Below are positions 1 to 7,676 of a stretch of DNA of 53,704 nt, in pieces (the stretch's first letter is position 1; each line of letters starts with the position of its first letter). The DNA lies in assembly GCA_016219225.1 (NCBI GenBank), contig JACRBX010000155.1, positions 1-53,704 on the forward strand, given 5' to 3'. Origin of the DNA: Deltaproteobacteria bacterium. GTDB taxonomy: Bacteria; Desulfobacterota; RBG-13-43-22. The position numbers and the translations under genes were made by a program. The notes beneath the pieces are model-generated. The model was not told where the DNA came from and did no database searches. It saw only the letters and a list, made by a program, of their open reading frames with translations.

Positions 1-4
1 AACA

Positions 5-102
5 GGTTACTGGTTGCGGGTTACTCGTTACTCGTTCCATTGGAATGAAGAAGATCGATAACGAGCAACGAGAAACAAGTAACCCGTAACGGGCAACGAA
101 AG
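5..102. repeat. Heptad repeat arrays, inverted pair
   Basis: Two runs with a strict 7-bp period. Positions 5-39 hold five units of the type GGTTACT/CGTTACT, and 61-102 hold six units of the type ACGAGCA/ACAAGTA. The second run is roughly the reverse complement of the first, so the pair can fold into an imperfect hairpin. It lies directly upstream of the HD-GYP gene, ending about 5 bp before the likely ribosome binding site. Similar pairs occur at 52635-52706. Confidence 0.8.
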
Positions 103-116
103 ACAGGAGACCTTTA

Positions 117-1220
117 ATGGAGCCAAAACCCAAGATCCTGGTAGTCGATGATGAAGAGCGAAACCTGCGTCTGATGGAGGCCATGCTTATCCCCCTGGGA
201 TACGAGGTGTTAAAAGCCCAGAATGGGGAAGAGGCCCTGAATAGGGTTAAAGAAAATCCACCGGACGTGATTTTGCTGGACATCATGATGCCCAGGATGG
301 ACGGCTATGAAGTGGCCCGGCGTTTAAAAGAAAAGGAAGAGACCCGACTTATCCCTGTTGTCATGGTAACGGCCTTGCGGGATGTGGAAGACCGGATTAA
401 AGCCCTGGATGTGGGGGCCGATGATTTTTTGAGCAAGCCGGTGGAAAAGATCGAACTCCGGGCCCGGGTTCAGTCCCTGGTCAAGGTCAAGGCCTATTAC
501 GATCACATGAAAAATTACCAGAGAGACCTGGAAGCCGAAGTGGCCCGGAGAACCGAACAACTCCAGAAGGCCTTTCTGCGGATCAAGATTGCCTCTCTGG
601 ACACCATTTACCGCCTTTCCCGGGCAGCGGAATTTAAAGATGAAGAAACCGGTGCCCACATTCAGCGCATGAGCCAATATGCCGCGACTGTGGCTCGAAC
701 CCTGGGATTAAACGAGAAAACCGTAGAATCGATCCTCTATGCCGCACCCATGCACGATGTGGGCAAGATCGGTATCCCGGACCGGATCCTGCTGAAACCG
801 GGGAAATTAAACGACGAAGAATGGAAGATCATGAAACAGCATACCACGATGGGGGCACATATCCTGGGAGGGTCTCAGGCCGGCTTCATTAAATTAGGAG
901 AAGTCATTGCCCTGAGCCATCATGAGAGGTGGGATGGCAGCGGCTATCCAAGAGGATTATCGGGAAAAAAGATCCCGCTGGCCGGACGCATCACAGCCAT
1001 TGCCGATGTCTTTGACGCCCTGACTTCGAAACGTCCTTACAAGGAGATTTTCTCCGTAGAAAAATCCTATGAAATCATCCGGGAGGGCCGGGGAACCCAT
1101 TTTGATCCTCAGGTTGTGGAGGCCTTCTTTCTTGCCCAGAAAGAGATCCTGGACATCAAGGAAAAATTCAAGGATGAAAAAGAGAGTTTTCTGGTACAAA
1201 CAGCCGGGGAAATAAGATGA
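117..1220 (+). CDS. Two-component response regulator with HD-GYP output domain
   Basis: A cytoplasmic signalling protein of 367 residues. Residues 5-125 form a CheY-like receiver with the acidic pair D11/D12, phospho-acceptor D55, T85 and K107. A coiled-coil linker (about 126-160) leads to an HD-GYP domain. That domain has the metal-binding HD pair at 213-214 and the motif HHERWDGSGYP at 268-278, which is typical of cyclic-di-GMP phosphodiesterases. All signature residues are present, so the protein is probably active. This two-domain layout is common in Desulfobacterota. No histidine kinase is adjacent, so the partner is unknown. The ATG at 117 is preceded by AGGAGA with good spacing. Confidence 0.92.
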   Translation: MEPKPKILVVDDEERNLRLMEAMLIPLGYEVLKAQNGEEALNRVKENPPDVILLDIMMPRMDGYEVARRLKEKEETRLIPVVMVTALRDVEDRIKALDVGADDFLSKPVEKIELRARVQSLVKVKAYYDHMKNYQRDLEAEVARRTEQLQKAFLRIKIASLDTIYRLSRAAEFKDEETGAHIQRMSQYAATVARTLGLNEKTVESILYAAPMHDVGKIGIPDRILLKPGKLNDEEWKIMKQHTTMGAHILGGSQAGFIKLGEVIALSHHERWDGSGYPRGLSGKKIPLAGRITAIADVFDALTSKRPYKEIFSVEKSYEIIREGRGTHFDPQVVEAFFLAQKEILDIKEKFKDEKESFLVQTAGEIR

Positions 1221-1242
1221 TTTTTGGGATTGGGATATTTTG

Positions 1243-2469
1243 ATGAATGATAAAACGCAAGGGATTATGGCCGTTTCTGGAAGTTCAGCGGCCATCTTCT
1301 GGCCGGGGGCCTTTATCTTCGGTTTTCCAGGGGTCATGGGGCCCCTGTGGCAAAATATGTTTCAGGTAGGGAAGGGTCCCATCGGCAATACCCTCTTTTT
1401 TGTCCTGGCCGCGGTCGGTTTTTTTATGTTTTTTGTCGGTCACTGGCAGGAAAGGTTCGGCACCCGCAAGATGATCAGCATCGGGGCCCTCCTCTGCGGT
1501 TTAAATGCCTTTTTGATCGCCTATGCCTCAACGCTGCCGATACTTTATCTCTGGGCTTTTTTGAACGGTACGGCCTCCTGTTTTATCTATATCCCGGCCC
1601 TGACAACGGTTCAGCGCTGGTTTCCGGAAAAGAAGGGCCTGGTTTCAGGAATCGTCAACCTGGCCTTTGGTGCCTCGGCAGCCATCATGGCCCCTGTGTT
1701 CGGGCATCTCCTTAATTCCATGGGTTATTTTACAATGAATATAATCCTGGCCGGGGCAGCCTTGTTGATGGGTGTTGGGGCTGCCTGGTTTACTGGGGTC
1801 CCGGAGATGCATTCAAACCTCCGTCCCAAGGGACAGGACATCCCAGTCCGGCCTATGGAATCAGAAAGGTCATTGACCGTTATTGAAAGTCTTCAGACCA
1901 AAAATTTTTGGTTTCTTTGGCTGACCTGGGCTTTTCAAGGGGCTGCCGGTATTGCCATGGTGGTTCTTTCTGTAAATTTCGGACTGTCCCATGGGCTGGC
2001 CGTCCCCTGGGCGGTTATGATCTTGAGTTCTTTTAATATCACCAACGGCCTGAGCCGGATAATCATGGGATTTCTTTCCGATAAATGGGGAAGGACGGGG
2101 ATCATGAGCCTTACTTTTTTTGCGGCTGGTTGTGCATATTTAATTTTGCCGCACATGAATACCTTCCCGGCCCTGATCATTTTGTCAGCCATTATCGGCT
2201 TCGCCTTTGGAACCTTATTTGCCGTTTCTGCCCCCCTGGTTGCCGATTGTTTTGGGATGAAACACTTCGGGGCCATTTTAGGCCTGGTCTTTACTGCCTA
2301 TGGTTTTCTCTCCGGCATACTCGGCCCTTCTTTGGGTGGCTATCTTCTGGATCTCCTGGATGATAACTACTTCATCGTTTTTAATTATCTGGGGATGTTT
2401 TGTCTCCTGTCCGGTTTTTTTATCCGCCGAGTCGTTCCCCCGGAAAGGGTTCGGAAAATTAAAGTCTAA
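1243..2469 (+). CDS. MFS transporter, OFA (oxalate/formate antiporter) family
   Basis: About 408 residues with 12 predicted membrane helices. It has the loop 2-3 signature around GHWQERFGTRK and a matching loop 8-9 signature SDKWGRTG, giving the two-half major facilitator fold. Sequence style and length fit the OFA family, whose members exchange small carboxylates such as oxalate and formate; the actual substrate cannot be read from sequence. A TTG at 1240 directly precedes the ATG at 1243, and I prefer the ATG. The Shine-Dalgarno site is weak. The gene follows the HD-GYP gene by about 20 bp, so co-transcription is possible. Confidence 0.85.
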   Translation: MNDKTQGIMAVSGSSAAIFWPGAFIFGFPGVMGPLWQNMFQVGKGPIGNTLFFVLAAVGFFMFFVGHWQERFGTRKMISIGALLCGLNAFLIAYASTLPILYLWAFLNGTASCFIYIPALTTVQRWFPEKKGLVSGIVNLAFGASAAIMAPVFGHLLNSMGYFTMNIILAGAALLMGVGAAWFTGVPEMHSNLRPKGQDIPVRPMESERSLTVIESLQTKNFWFLWLTWAFQGAAGIAMVVLSVNFGLSHGLAVPWAVMILSSFNITNGLSRIIMGFLSDKWGRTGIMSLTFFAAGCAYLILPHMNTFPALIILSAIIGFAFGTLFAVSAPLVADCFGMKHFGAILGLVFTAYGFLSGILGPSLGGYLLDLLDDNYFIVFNYLGMFCLLSGFFIRRVVPPERVRKIKV

Positions 2470-2485
2470 GAACAGGGAGAGGTTT

Positions 2486-2770
2486 ATGTTGGAATCCAAG
2501 AAAAAGATGGCCCAAAGTTTTTCTGATTTAAAAGTTGCCCTGGAAAAAGGAAAAGGCTTCCCGGAGGAGATTTTCCCGGTTTTTGAAAAAAGCTGCCAGG
2601 AATTTGCCCGGGAGACCGGAAAATTGCCGGCTGAAATTTTACAGCAATTCCTTGACTTGGTTCAGCGAATAGGAGAAAAGATAAAACAAGGGAATAATCG
2701 GGCGGTTTTTGAACAGATGGAAGAGATGAAAAGGATGAAAAAGTCCTGTCATGACCAATATAAAAAATAG
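2486..2770 (+). CDS. Small helical protein ending in a Cys-His motif
   Basis: A 94-residue, charged, all-helical protein without signal peptide or membrane segment. The start at 2486 has an AGGGAGAGG ribosome site 4-12 bases upstream; longer readings of this frame overlap the transporter gene and look spurious. The C-terminus reads KKSCHDQYKK, which resembles the small XXXCH-type domain proteins of Desulfobacterota, but I cannot confirm membership. It ends 3 bp before the next gene, so the two are probably translated from one message. Function unknown. Confidence 0.7.
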   Translation: MLESKKKMAQSFSDLKVALEKGKGFPEEIFPVFEKSCQEFARETGKLPAEILQQFLDLVQRIGEKIKQGNNRAVFEQMEEMKRMKKSCHDQYKK

Positions 2771-2773
2771 CCA

Positions 2774-3463
2774 ATGAAAAAATATTTTATCCTGATTTTT
2801 CTTTTCATGGTTTCGGCCGGCGGGTTCACTGCCCCGGAACTGCCGGCCATGGGTTCCAACAAAGGGGGAACCCCGAAAAAAGCGGAGGCGGTCAAGACCT
2901 CTTCTCCTGTTGCAGAGACCATTCAGATCACGATCCCCCCCGGGACCCAGGTTAAGGTCCAGTTGAATCAATCCATCCGAACCTCAACCCATCGGGCCAA
3001 TCAGTCTTTTTTCGCCACCCTCAAAGAACCCCTGTTAATCGGGACCCAGGTAGTGGTTCCTGCCGGGGTTCCCCTGATCGGGATTATTTCCCGTTCCGTT
3101 GAATCCGGACATTTCAGCGGCACAGCCTTGCTGGAACTCAAGCTGGTGCGGATGATCCTGTCCAATGAAACGGTCAATCCCATAACCACCGAACCATTCC
3201 AAAAAGAAGGCCGGGCCCACCTGTTGCGTAATATCGGTCTGATCGGAGTGGGGGCCATAGTGGGGGCCGGAGTGGGCACCCTTCTGGGACAAACCCCAGG
3301 GGCCCTGACGGGAATCGCCCTCGGCGGCGGGACCGGGGCGGTTTTGGCCTATGTTACCGGAAAGGAAGATTTGTTTCTTAAGGCCGGCATAGAGCTGATC
3401 TTTAAATTGTCCGGCCCGATGACCATCACCATTCCGTCCTCACCTGCCATGCCATTGAAGTAA
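2774..3463 (+). CDS. Exported protein with glycine-zipper segment
   Basis: 229 residues. An N-terminal Sec signal peptide (about residues 1-26, with K2/K3 and a hydrophobic core) is followed by a beta-rich domain (about 55-150) of the kind that begins with IPPGTQVKVQL and contains VVPAGVPLIG. A glycine-rich hydrophobic stretch (about 155-195) resembles a glycine zipper. Such proteins are usually envelope-associated. I do not recognise a named family with certainty. It follows the small helical gene by 3 bp. Confidence 0.7.
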   Translation: MKKYFILIFLFMVSAGGFTAPELPAMGSNKGGTPKKAEAVKTSSPVAETIQITIPPGTQVKVQLNQSIRTSTHRANQSFFATLKEPLLIGTQVVVPAGVPLIGIISRSVESGHFSGTALLELKLVRMILSNETVNPITTEPFQKEGRAHLLRNIGLIGVGAIVGAGVGTLLGQTPGALTGIALGGGTGAVLAYVTGKEDLFLKAGIELIFKLSGPMTITIPSSPAMPLK

Positions 3464-3483
3464 TTGAATAAAGATGAAATATC

Positions 3484-3513
3484 TTGACATCGGGGCCCTG
3501 TCAATTTATTAAA
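3484..3513 (+). promoter_or_regulatory. Candidate promoter with inverted repeat before tadA
   Basis: A TTGACA hexamer at 3484-3489 is followed after 17 bases by TATTAA at 3507-3512. The same TTGACA pairs with TGTCAA at 3499-3504, forming an inverted repeat that would overlay the -35 region. The likely start codon of tadA lies only a few bases after the predicted transcription start, which would make the message nearly leaderless. Confidence 0.4.
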
Positions 3514-3519
3514 ATACCG

Positions 3520-3996
3520 GTGGATGAAACGATCTTTAAAGCCGAAGAATTTTTGGCCCTGGCCTTGAGAGAGGCCGAGCAGGCTTATCTCGAAGAGGAA
3601 GTCCCTGTCGGGGCGGTTTTGGTTTCTTCTGCCGGAGAGATAATCGCCTCCGATCATAACCGGACCCGGCAAAACAACGATCCTACGGCCCATGCCGAAA
3701 TATTGGTTCTGAGGGAGGCGGCCCGGATTTTGAATAATTACCGGTTGCCGGGATCGACCTTGTTCGTCACCATCGAACCCTGCCTGATGTGCGCTGGGGC
3801 GGTGATTCAGGCCCGGGTGGGCAAAGTGGTTTACGGGGCGGCCGATCCCAAGGCCGGTGCCCTGGGGTCTTTATACGATGTTTCGCAAGACCGGCGGCTG
3901 AACCATTGCTTTGAGGTAATTCCGGGAGTGCTGGAATGGAAATGCCGGGATTTAATGCAAAAGTTTTTTAAGGACCGTCGAGGCAGTCAAGCATAA
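3520..3996 (+). CDS. tadA: tRNA-specific adenosine deaminase TadA
   Basis: Converts adenosine to inosine at the wobble position of tRNA-Arg(ACG). The cytidine-deaminase fold is clear: zinc ligand H58 and catalytic E60 in HAE, and zinc ligands C88 and C91 in PCLMC. I chose the GTG at 3520 because it leaves 27 residues before the conserved VPVGAV strand, close to the family norm. An upstream TTG at 3484 would add 12 residues but lies inside a promoter-like hexamer. No good ribosome site precedes either start. The product is about 158 residues, normal for TadA. Confidence 0.9.
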   Translation: MDETIFKAEEFLALALREAEQAYLEEEVPVGAVLVSSAGEIIASDHNRTRQNNDPTAHAEILVLREAARILNNYRLPGSTLFVTIEPCLMCAGAVIQARVGKVVYGAADPKAGALGSLYDVSQDRRLNHCFEVIPGVLEWKCRDLMQKFFKDRRGSQA

Positions 3997-4000
3997 AAAA

Positions 4001-4030
4001 GGTTCAAGGCGCAGGGCTCAAGGTTTAAGC
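4001..4030. repeat. Heptad repeat array
   Basis: Four consecutive 7-bp units of the type GGTTCAA/GGCTCAA immediately downstream of tadA, which ends at 3996. A second short array of CCGAAAT units occupies 4102-4122, directly before the tRNA. Confidence 0.65.
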
Positions 4031-4125
4031 AAAAATCTGTAAATCCTGTCAATAAAATATTTTGAATTTCAAAAAGCCAAACAGATAAGGGTTTGTTAAT
4101 TCCGAAATCCGAAATCGAAACTAAC

Positions 4126-4219
<94 letters not shown>

Positions 4220-4481
4220 ATAAATTATTTATTTTATTATATTAAAAAATTTAAAAACGGGTCGGATAAGGTTACAGGTAGGTTTAATAAGGAGTAATAA
4301 AAAAGGTCATCTCAAGATGACCAAATTGGTGATAAATGCTCCTAAGAGAGGAGTATAGGCTTAATAAAACTTTACCAACCCGATTTTTTTACTAACCCCA
4401 AGCTATTCCCACTTTTTGGTGGGACCAACCTTTGAATGATCGAGAAACATTGCCTTTTTCACTTCAAACAGACATCTCCTG
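4220..4481. other. AT-rich spacer with two small hairpins
   Basis: No gene is visible. It contains a perfect 8-bp hairpin GGTCATCT/AGATGACC with a 2-base loop at 4305-4322, and a weaker CTCCT/AGGAG hairpin at 4339-4353. Neither is followed by a clear T-run, although a T7 stretch appears at about 4384-4390. Confidence 0.5.
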
Positions 4482-4979
4482 TCAGGGGGTTATCCGGGTT
4501 AAATCTCGATTATCGACCATAAACGGATTGGTTTGCCAAGGACATCCACAGGATGGGCAGTGGGAGGACAGCGCCGGATAATGACTCATTTTTTCGGGCT
4601 TGCTTTTAGCCCTCTTTAATTTCCTGATAGATTCAACAACGGTTGAAGGGACCTCGCTGCTCTGCCCGCAGATCGGACACAGGGCAGACAGGGCCTTATC
4701 CCAATGCCCGGTCCCTTCTTGCAGATCATAATGCCATCTCCTGACGGGAGTTACCCGCACCGGCCAGGGGATTTCTCTTGGGTTCCCTTTCTCCGGCTCA
4801 ATGATCTGGAACGCTTCTCCGTCCCCGGAATAAGAACAGGCCAGGATGGTATTCCCTTTCAGGCAAAAATCTCCTCTCATCACTTTATTCAATCTCATTG
4901 CCGAGAGACAAAGCCCGGTTTCCAGGTCCCATAGTCTTAGGGTTTGATCATCACTGGGCAGATGCCGATAAACGGCCAT
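4482..4979 (-). pseudogene. WD40-repeat protein, C-terminal part after frameshift
   Basis: This reading frame continues the WD40 protein encoded at 4951-5916. Its first usable residues, DDQTLRLWDLETG, complete the WD blade begun in the other frame. Removing one C from the CCC around 4962 would join the two frames smoothly. The tail carries two CxxC pairs (CPIC and CPSC), suggesting a small zinc ribbon after the propeller. It could be a pseudogene, a sequencing error in a homopolymer, or a rare programmed shift; no classical slippery site is seen. Function unknown. Confidence 0.7.
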
Positions 4980-5916
4980 CGGCGGTCATGGAAACGGATT
5001 GGATTTCATCCGTGTGTCCCTCCAAATAAAGAAGTTTACGACCCGATACCAGATCCCAGACCCTCAAGACCTTTTCTTTTCCGCCCGATACGGCCAGGCG
5101 CCCATCGGCAGAAATTGCGACAGAGTTGACGAAGTGTTTATGTCCTTCCAGGGACCGCAAACACTTGCCGGTCTTCAGGTCCCAGACCCTAAGGGAAAAA
5201 TCCCTAAACAAACCCCACGAACCTCCACCCGAGACGGCCCGCCGGCCATCCGGGGTAAGGGCCAGGGCCTGAACGCGGTCGGTATGTCCTTCCAGGGTAT
5301 AAAGCAGGACCGCGTGGGGGTTGAAAGGCGGACGCCAGGCCGGGTGCCGCAGCAGCATGGGCCCCGGCTGGCCGGAGTGTATTATCTCCTCGGCCGCCTG
5401 GGTCACGGGCCCCTCAGCGGCCTGACCATAGGCCTGGGCCAAAACCAGGTTCGACACCGAGCCCACTTTTAGGAAATGATGGGTCTGGGATTTCGTGAAT
5501 TGGGCGAAGGCCGTTAAGCGGTCCAAACGGGTAGGACGCCGGAGAAGGCGCTGCCGCTCCGCCTCCAGTTCCTCCTTTTCCAGCAGTTTCAGGGAAGGAA
5601 TGATCTCCAGCTTATTAACCTTACCCCGGGCATAAAGCAGGAGATCCTGCGTATATTGGGCCAGCCGGGATTTTTGTTCACTTTTCTTTTTAGTAGTTTT
5701 CTGATTTTCCGGCAGGGCTTCCAGGGCGGCTTTAAAATCCTCATTCAGTTCATAGACCAGACCGGCGGCAATTTTTTCCTCCAAAAACAACAAATCGCAG
5801 AGGGCTCGCTCCAAGCCGTCCCAGTCTTTGGCCTGGATCGAATGATAAGGCAGGTCGAGGTCTTTTTCTACTCTGTCCTGGATAGGATCGGCCTGGTTAT
5901 CAGTTTTTTCAGTCAT
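4951..5916 (-). CDS. WD40-repeat protein, N-terminal part
   Basis: 321 residues. Residues about 20-190 are helical and resemble the linker that follows the NTPase in STAND-type WD40 proteins (pattern ALCDLLFLEEKIAAGLV). WD40 blades follow: LEGHTDRV...LRVWDL, LEGHKHFV...LRVWDL and LEGHTDEI, whose WD end lies in the next frame. Only about three to four blades are present, fewer than the usual seven. No NTPase precedes it, so this may be the tail of a larger ancestral protein. The start has a GGAGGA ribosome site lying inside a hairpin (5921-5940). It lies 36 bp behind abiEii in the same direction and may share its transcript. Confidence 0.75.
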   Translation of the reverse strand: MTEKTDNQADPIQDRVEKDLDLPYHSIQAKDWDGLERALCDLLFLEEKIAAGLVYELNEDFKAALEALPENQKTTKKKSEQKSRLAQYTQDLLLYARGKVNKLEIIPSLKLLEKEELEAERQRLLRRPTRLDRLTAFAQFTKSQTHHFLKVGSVSNLVLAQAYGQAAEGPVTQAAEEIIHSGQPGPMLLRHPAWRPPFNPHAVLLYTLEGHTDRVQALALTPDGRRAVSGGGSWGLFRDFSLRVWDLKTGKCLRSLEGHKHFVNSVAISADGRLAVSGGKEKVLRVWDLVSGRKLLYLEGHTDEIQSVSMTADGRLSASAQ

Positions 5917-5920
5917 GGAA

Positions 5921-5940
5921 TCCTCCGAAGAGGCGGAGGA
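5921..5940 (-). promoter_or_regulatory. Hairpin covering the ribosome binding site of the WD40 gene
   Basis: A 7-bp perfect inverted repeat TCCTCCG/CGGAGGA with a 6-base loop lies between abiEii and the WD40 gene. On the minus strand the downstream arm is the GGAGGA Shine-Dalgarno site of the WD40 gene, so the hairpin could block its translation unless opened by upstream ribosomes. Confidence 0.5.
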
Positions 5941-5952
5941 TGTGGTTTAATC

Positions 5953-6795
5953 TCATGGTTGATCTTCCGTGCCATCCCGCCGCTCGGCGCCGGCACTCAA
6001 TAAACTGCCAAGGGCTTCCGCGGTCACCAGGGCGATGTCGCGCTCCCTCTCCAGGAACGGCCGAACGTCCGCCCGTGCGCGTTCCCAGTCCAAGGCTTCG
6101 AGCCGGTTACGAAGTTCGTCCCGCCAGTTGCTTGCCGTCATGACGGGACCCTGCCAGCCGGTTTGCGCCAGGGCGGCATTGAGCAACACTAGATTGGGGG
6201 CCGGCCAGGTGCGGTCAGCCAGATACCAAGCGAGGTCGTAGAGATCGCGCCCCTTGGTCCAGTTACGGCTCAGAACGGCATGCAGTTTTCCCGCCAAAAG
6301 AGATGCCTTGTCGTAATGACAAAGGTTTAGAGTCACATGGCGCCGGACGATGGAGGTCACGATGCGCGCGCCGGGTGGGGGACGGGTGTCCATTTCCACC
6401 TTGATGGAAAGCGTCTGTGATGGATGGGTCGAGAATCCGAGTTCGTGGGGAAGCCCGGGAAACCTGATCCAGGCCGAGGCAATCGCTTTCTGTTCGTTGA
6501 CTTTGATCTCGATCCGGTAGCCTTCGAGACCGAGTGCCCGCTTGACCTCGGCCAAGGCGTCCCTGAATCCGGCATCTTCGCCCGCTTTGATGAGTGAAAA
6601 ATCGAGATCCTCCGAGAACCGCGGAATGGAGAACAAGAACCGCAACGCCGTGCCGCCCAAGAAGGCCCACCGCAGGAAGGCACCCGAGTCCTGCAGCGAC
6701 TCGAGTACCCGTGCCTGGAGGTATTCACGCACCAGGCCTCCGCGGACAAGGTCATTGTCCGCCTGTTCCGCCAGTTGTCGCAGGTACTCCTTCAT
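5953..6795 (-). CDS. abiEii: AbiEii-type toxin, nucleotidyltransferase
   Basis: The toxin of an AbiE type IV toxin-antitoxin / abortive-infection module. The 280-residue protein shows the nucleotidyltransferase signature GGTALR (47-52) and SEDLDF (61-66), with catalytic acidic residues D63 and D65, and a later motif KLHAVLSR followed by RDLYDL. Members transfer nucleotides to RNA targets and stop growth. It overlaps the antitoxin gene by 4 bp (ATGA), the usual AbiE arrangement. The DNA is noticeably more GC-rich than the neighbouring core genes, consistent with transfer. Confidence 0.9.
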   Translation of the reverse strand: MKEYLRQLAEQADNDLVRGGLVREYLQARVLESLQDSGAFLRWAFLGGTALRFLFSIPRFSEDLDFSLIKAGEDAGFRDALAEVKRALGLEGYRIEIKVNEQKAIASAWIRFPGLPHELGFSTHPSQTLSIKVEMDTRPPPGARIVTSIVRRHVTLNLCHYDKASLLAGKLHAVLSRNWTKGRDLYDLAWYLADRTWPAPNLVLLNAALAQTGWQGPVMTASNWRDELRNRLEALDWERARADVRPFLERERDIALVTAEALGSLLSAGAERRDGTEDQP

Positions 6796-7427
6796 AGGGC
6801 CTCCCCCTCCTCTGCGGCGAGCAATGGGCCAACGCGTAGGGCGGTTCGGACCAGTTTGGGTTTGCCGCTGCGTTGCGCCAGTTCTTTAAGCATGGACAGG
6901 TGGATCGCGGCCGGATTCTGCAGGCGAAGCTCCCGGAGGTATTCAGTGGCCTCCGCCCCGGGAGTCAGGTGAACGAGATCCAGAAGTGCTTTCTCCGGGG
7001 AAGCCACGAAGGCGAACTGCCGGGGGGAAACCTCCACCCTGGAGTAGCCGAAGAGCAGCCTGTCGGCAAGGTGATTGAACTGGAATACGCCCAATGAGTT
7101 GCGAACCATCTCCGGGCGACCCGGTCCGACGCTCGTCACGACCGGGACCTGTTCAGGGATGACGCCATGCCAGGCCAGGGCAGCCTGAAGGCTCACGTAA
7201 GACCCTCGCTGGAGCCGGTTGGCAACCAGGAACGGGTGCGGCTCCACTTTGCGCCAAGTCGGTGCCAAGGCGTAGACCCCCCGGCGGAGCTGGAGCAATC
7301 GTCCCGCCTTTACCCAGCGCGACAGTTGCAGACGCACTTGACGGACCGATTCATTTCCAGACAGCAAGAGGGCGGACGCGAAAACCGCTTCGTCGGCGAC
7401 CAAGGTTAGCAGTGTCTCCCATTTCAT
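6792..7427 (-). CDS. abiEi: AbiEi antitoxin, winged-helix regulator
   Basis: 211 residues. The N-terminal winged helix (about 1-55) contains VRQVRLQLSRWVKAG and RRGVYAL, followed by the AbiEi C-terminal antitoxin domain (about 60-205) with YVSLQAALAWHG. In characterised AbiE systems this protein neutralises AbiEii and represses its own promoter by binding inverted repeats. An 18-bp palindrome lies 24 bp upstream of the start (7451-7468) and is a candidate operator. The order antitoxin then toxin is standard. Confidence 0.9.
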   Translation of the reverse strand: MKWETLLTLVADEAVFASALLLSGNESVRQVRLQLSRWVKAGRLLQLRRGVYALAPTWRKVEPHPFLVANRLQRGSYVSLQAALAWHGVIPEQVPVVTSVGPGRPEMVRNSLGVFQFNHLADRLLFGYSRVEVSPRQFAFVASPEKALLDLVHLTPGAEATEYLRELRLQNPAAIHLSMLKELAQRSGKPKLVRTALRVGPLLAAEEGEAL

Positions 7428-7450
7428 AGCGTATAGATATCATTTACGAC

Positions 7451-7468
7451 AACATAATGCAATATGTT
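7451..7468. promoter_or_regulatory. Palindrome upstream of abiEi, candidate operator
   Basis: An 18-bp near-perfect palindrome with arms AACATA and TATGTT around a TGCA core; only one symmetric pair mismatches. It sits just upstream of the antitoxin start, where AbiEi-type autoregulators bind. Confidence 0.5.
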
Positions 7469-7676
7469 TTTCTGGTAAACACGTTAGACTTGGGACGATC
7501 CGGCTGACAGCTCTTCAGTTTACACATACAGGCCGATCCGTATCATGCTGTTTTCCTTCGGCTTTTGTTATGGGTTGGTTTGGATGGGCCCGTTCCATTC
7601 CAACAAGCCCGTCAGCAAAGCCAAGTTTCGGGTCTTATTTTCAGGGGAAACATCCCCTTCCCGTTCAAAGCATCCA

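Noticed and set aside
2300-2485. Longer N-terminus for the small Cys-His protein
   Set aside because: It would overlap the transporter gene for 170 bp, while a strong ribosome site stands at 2474-2482 before ATG 2486.
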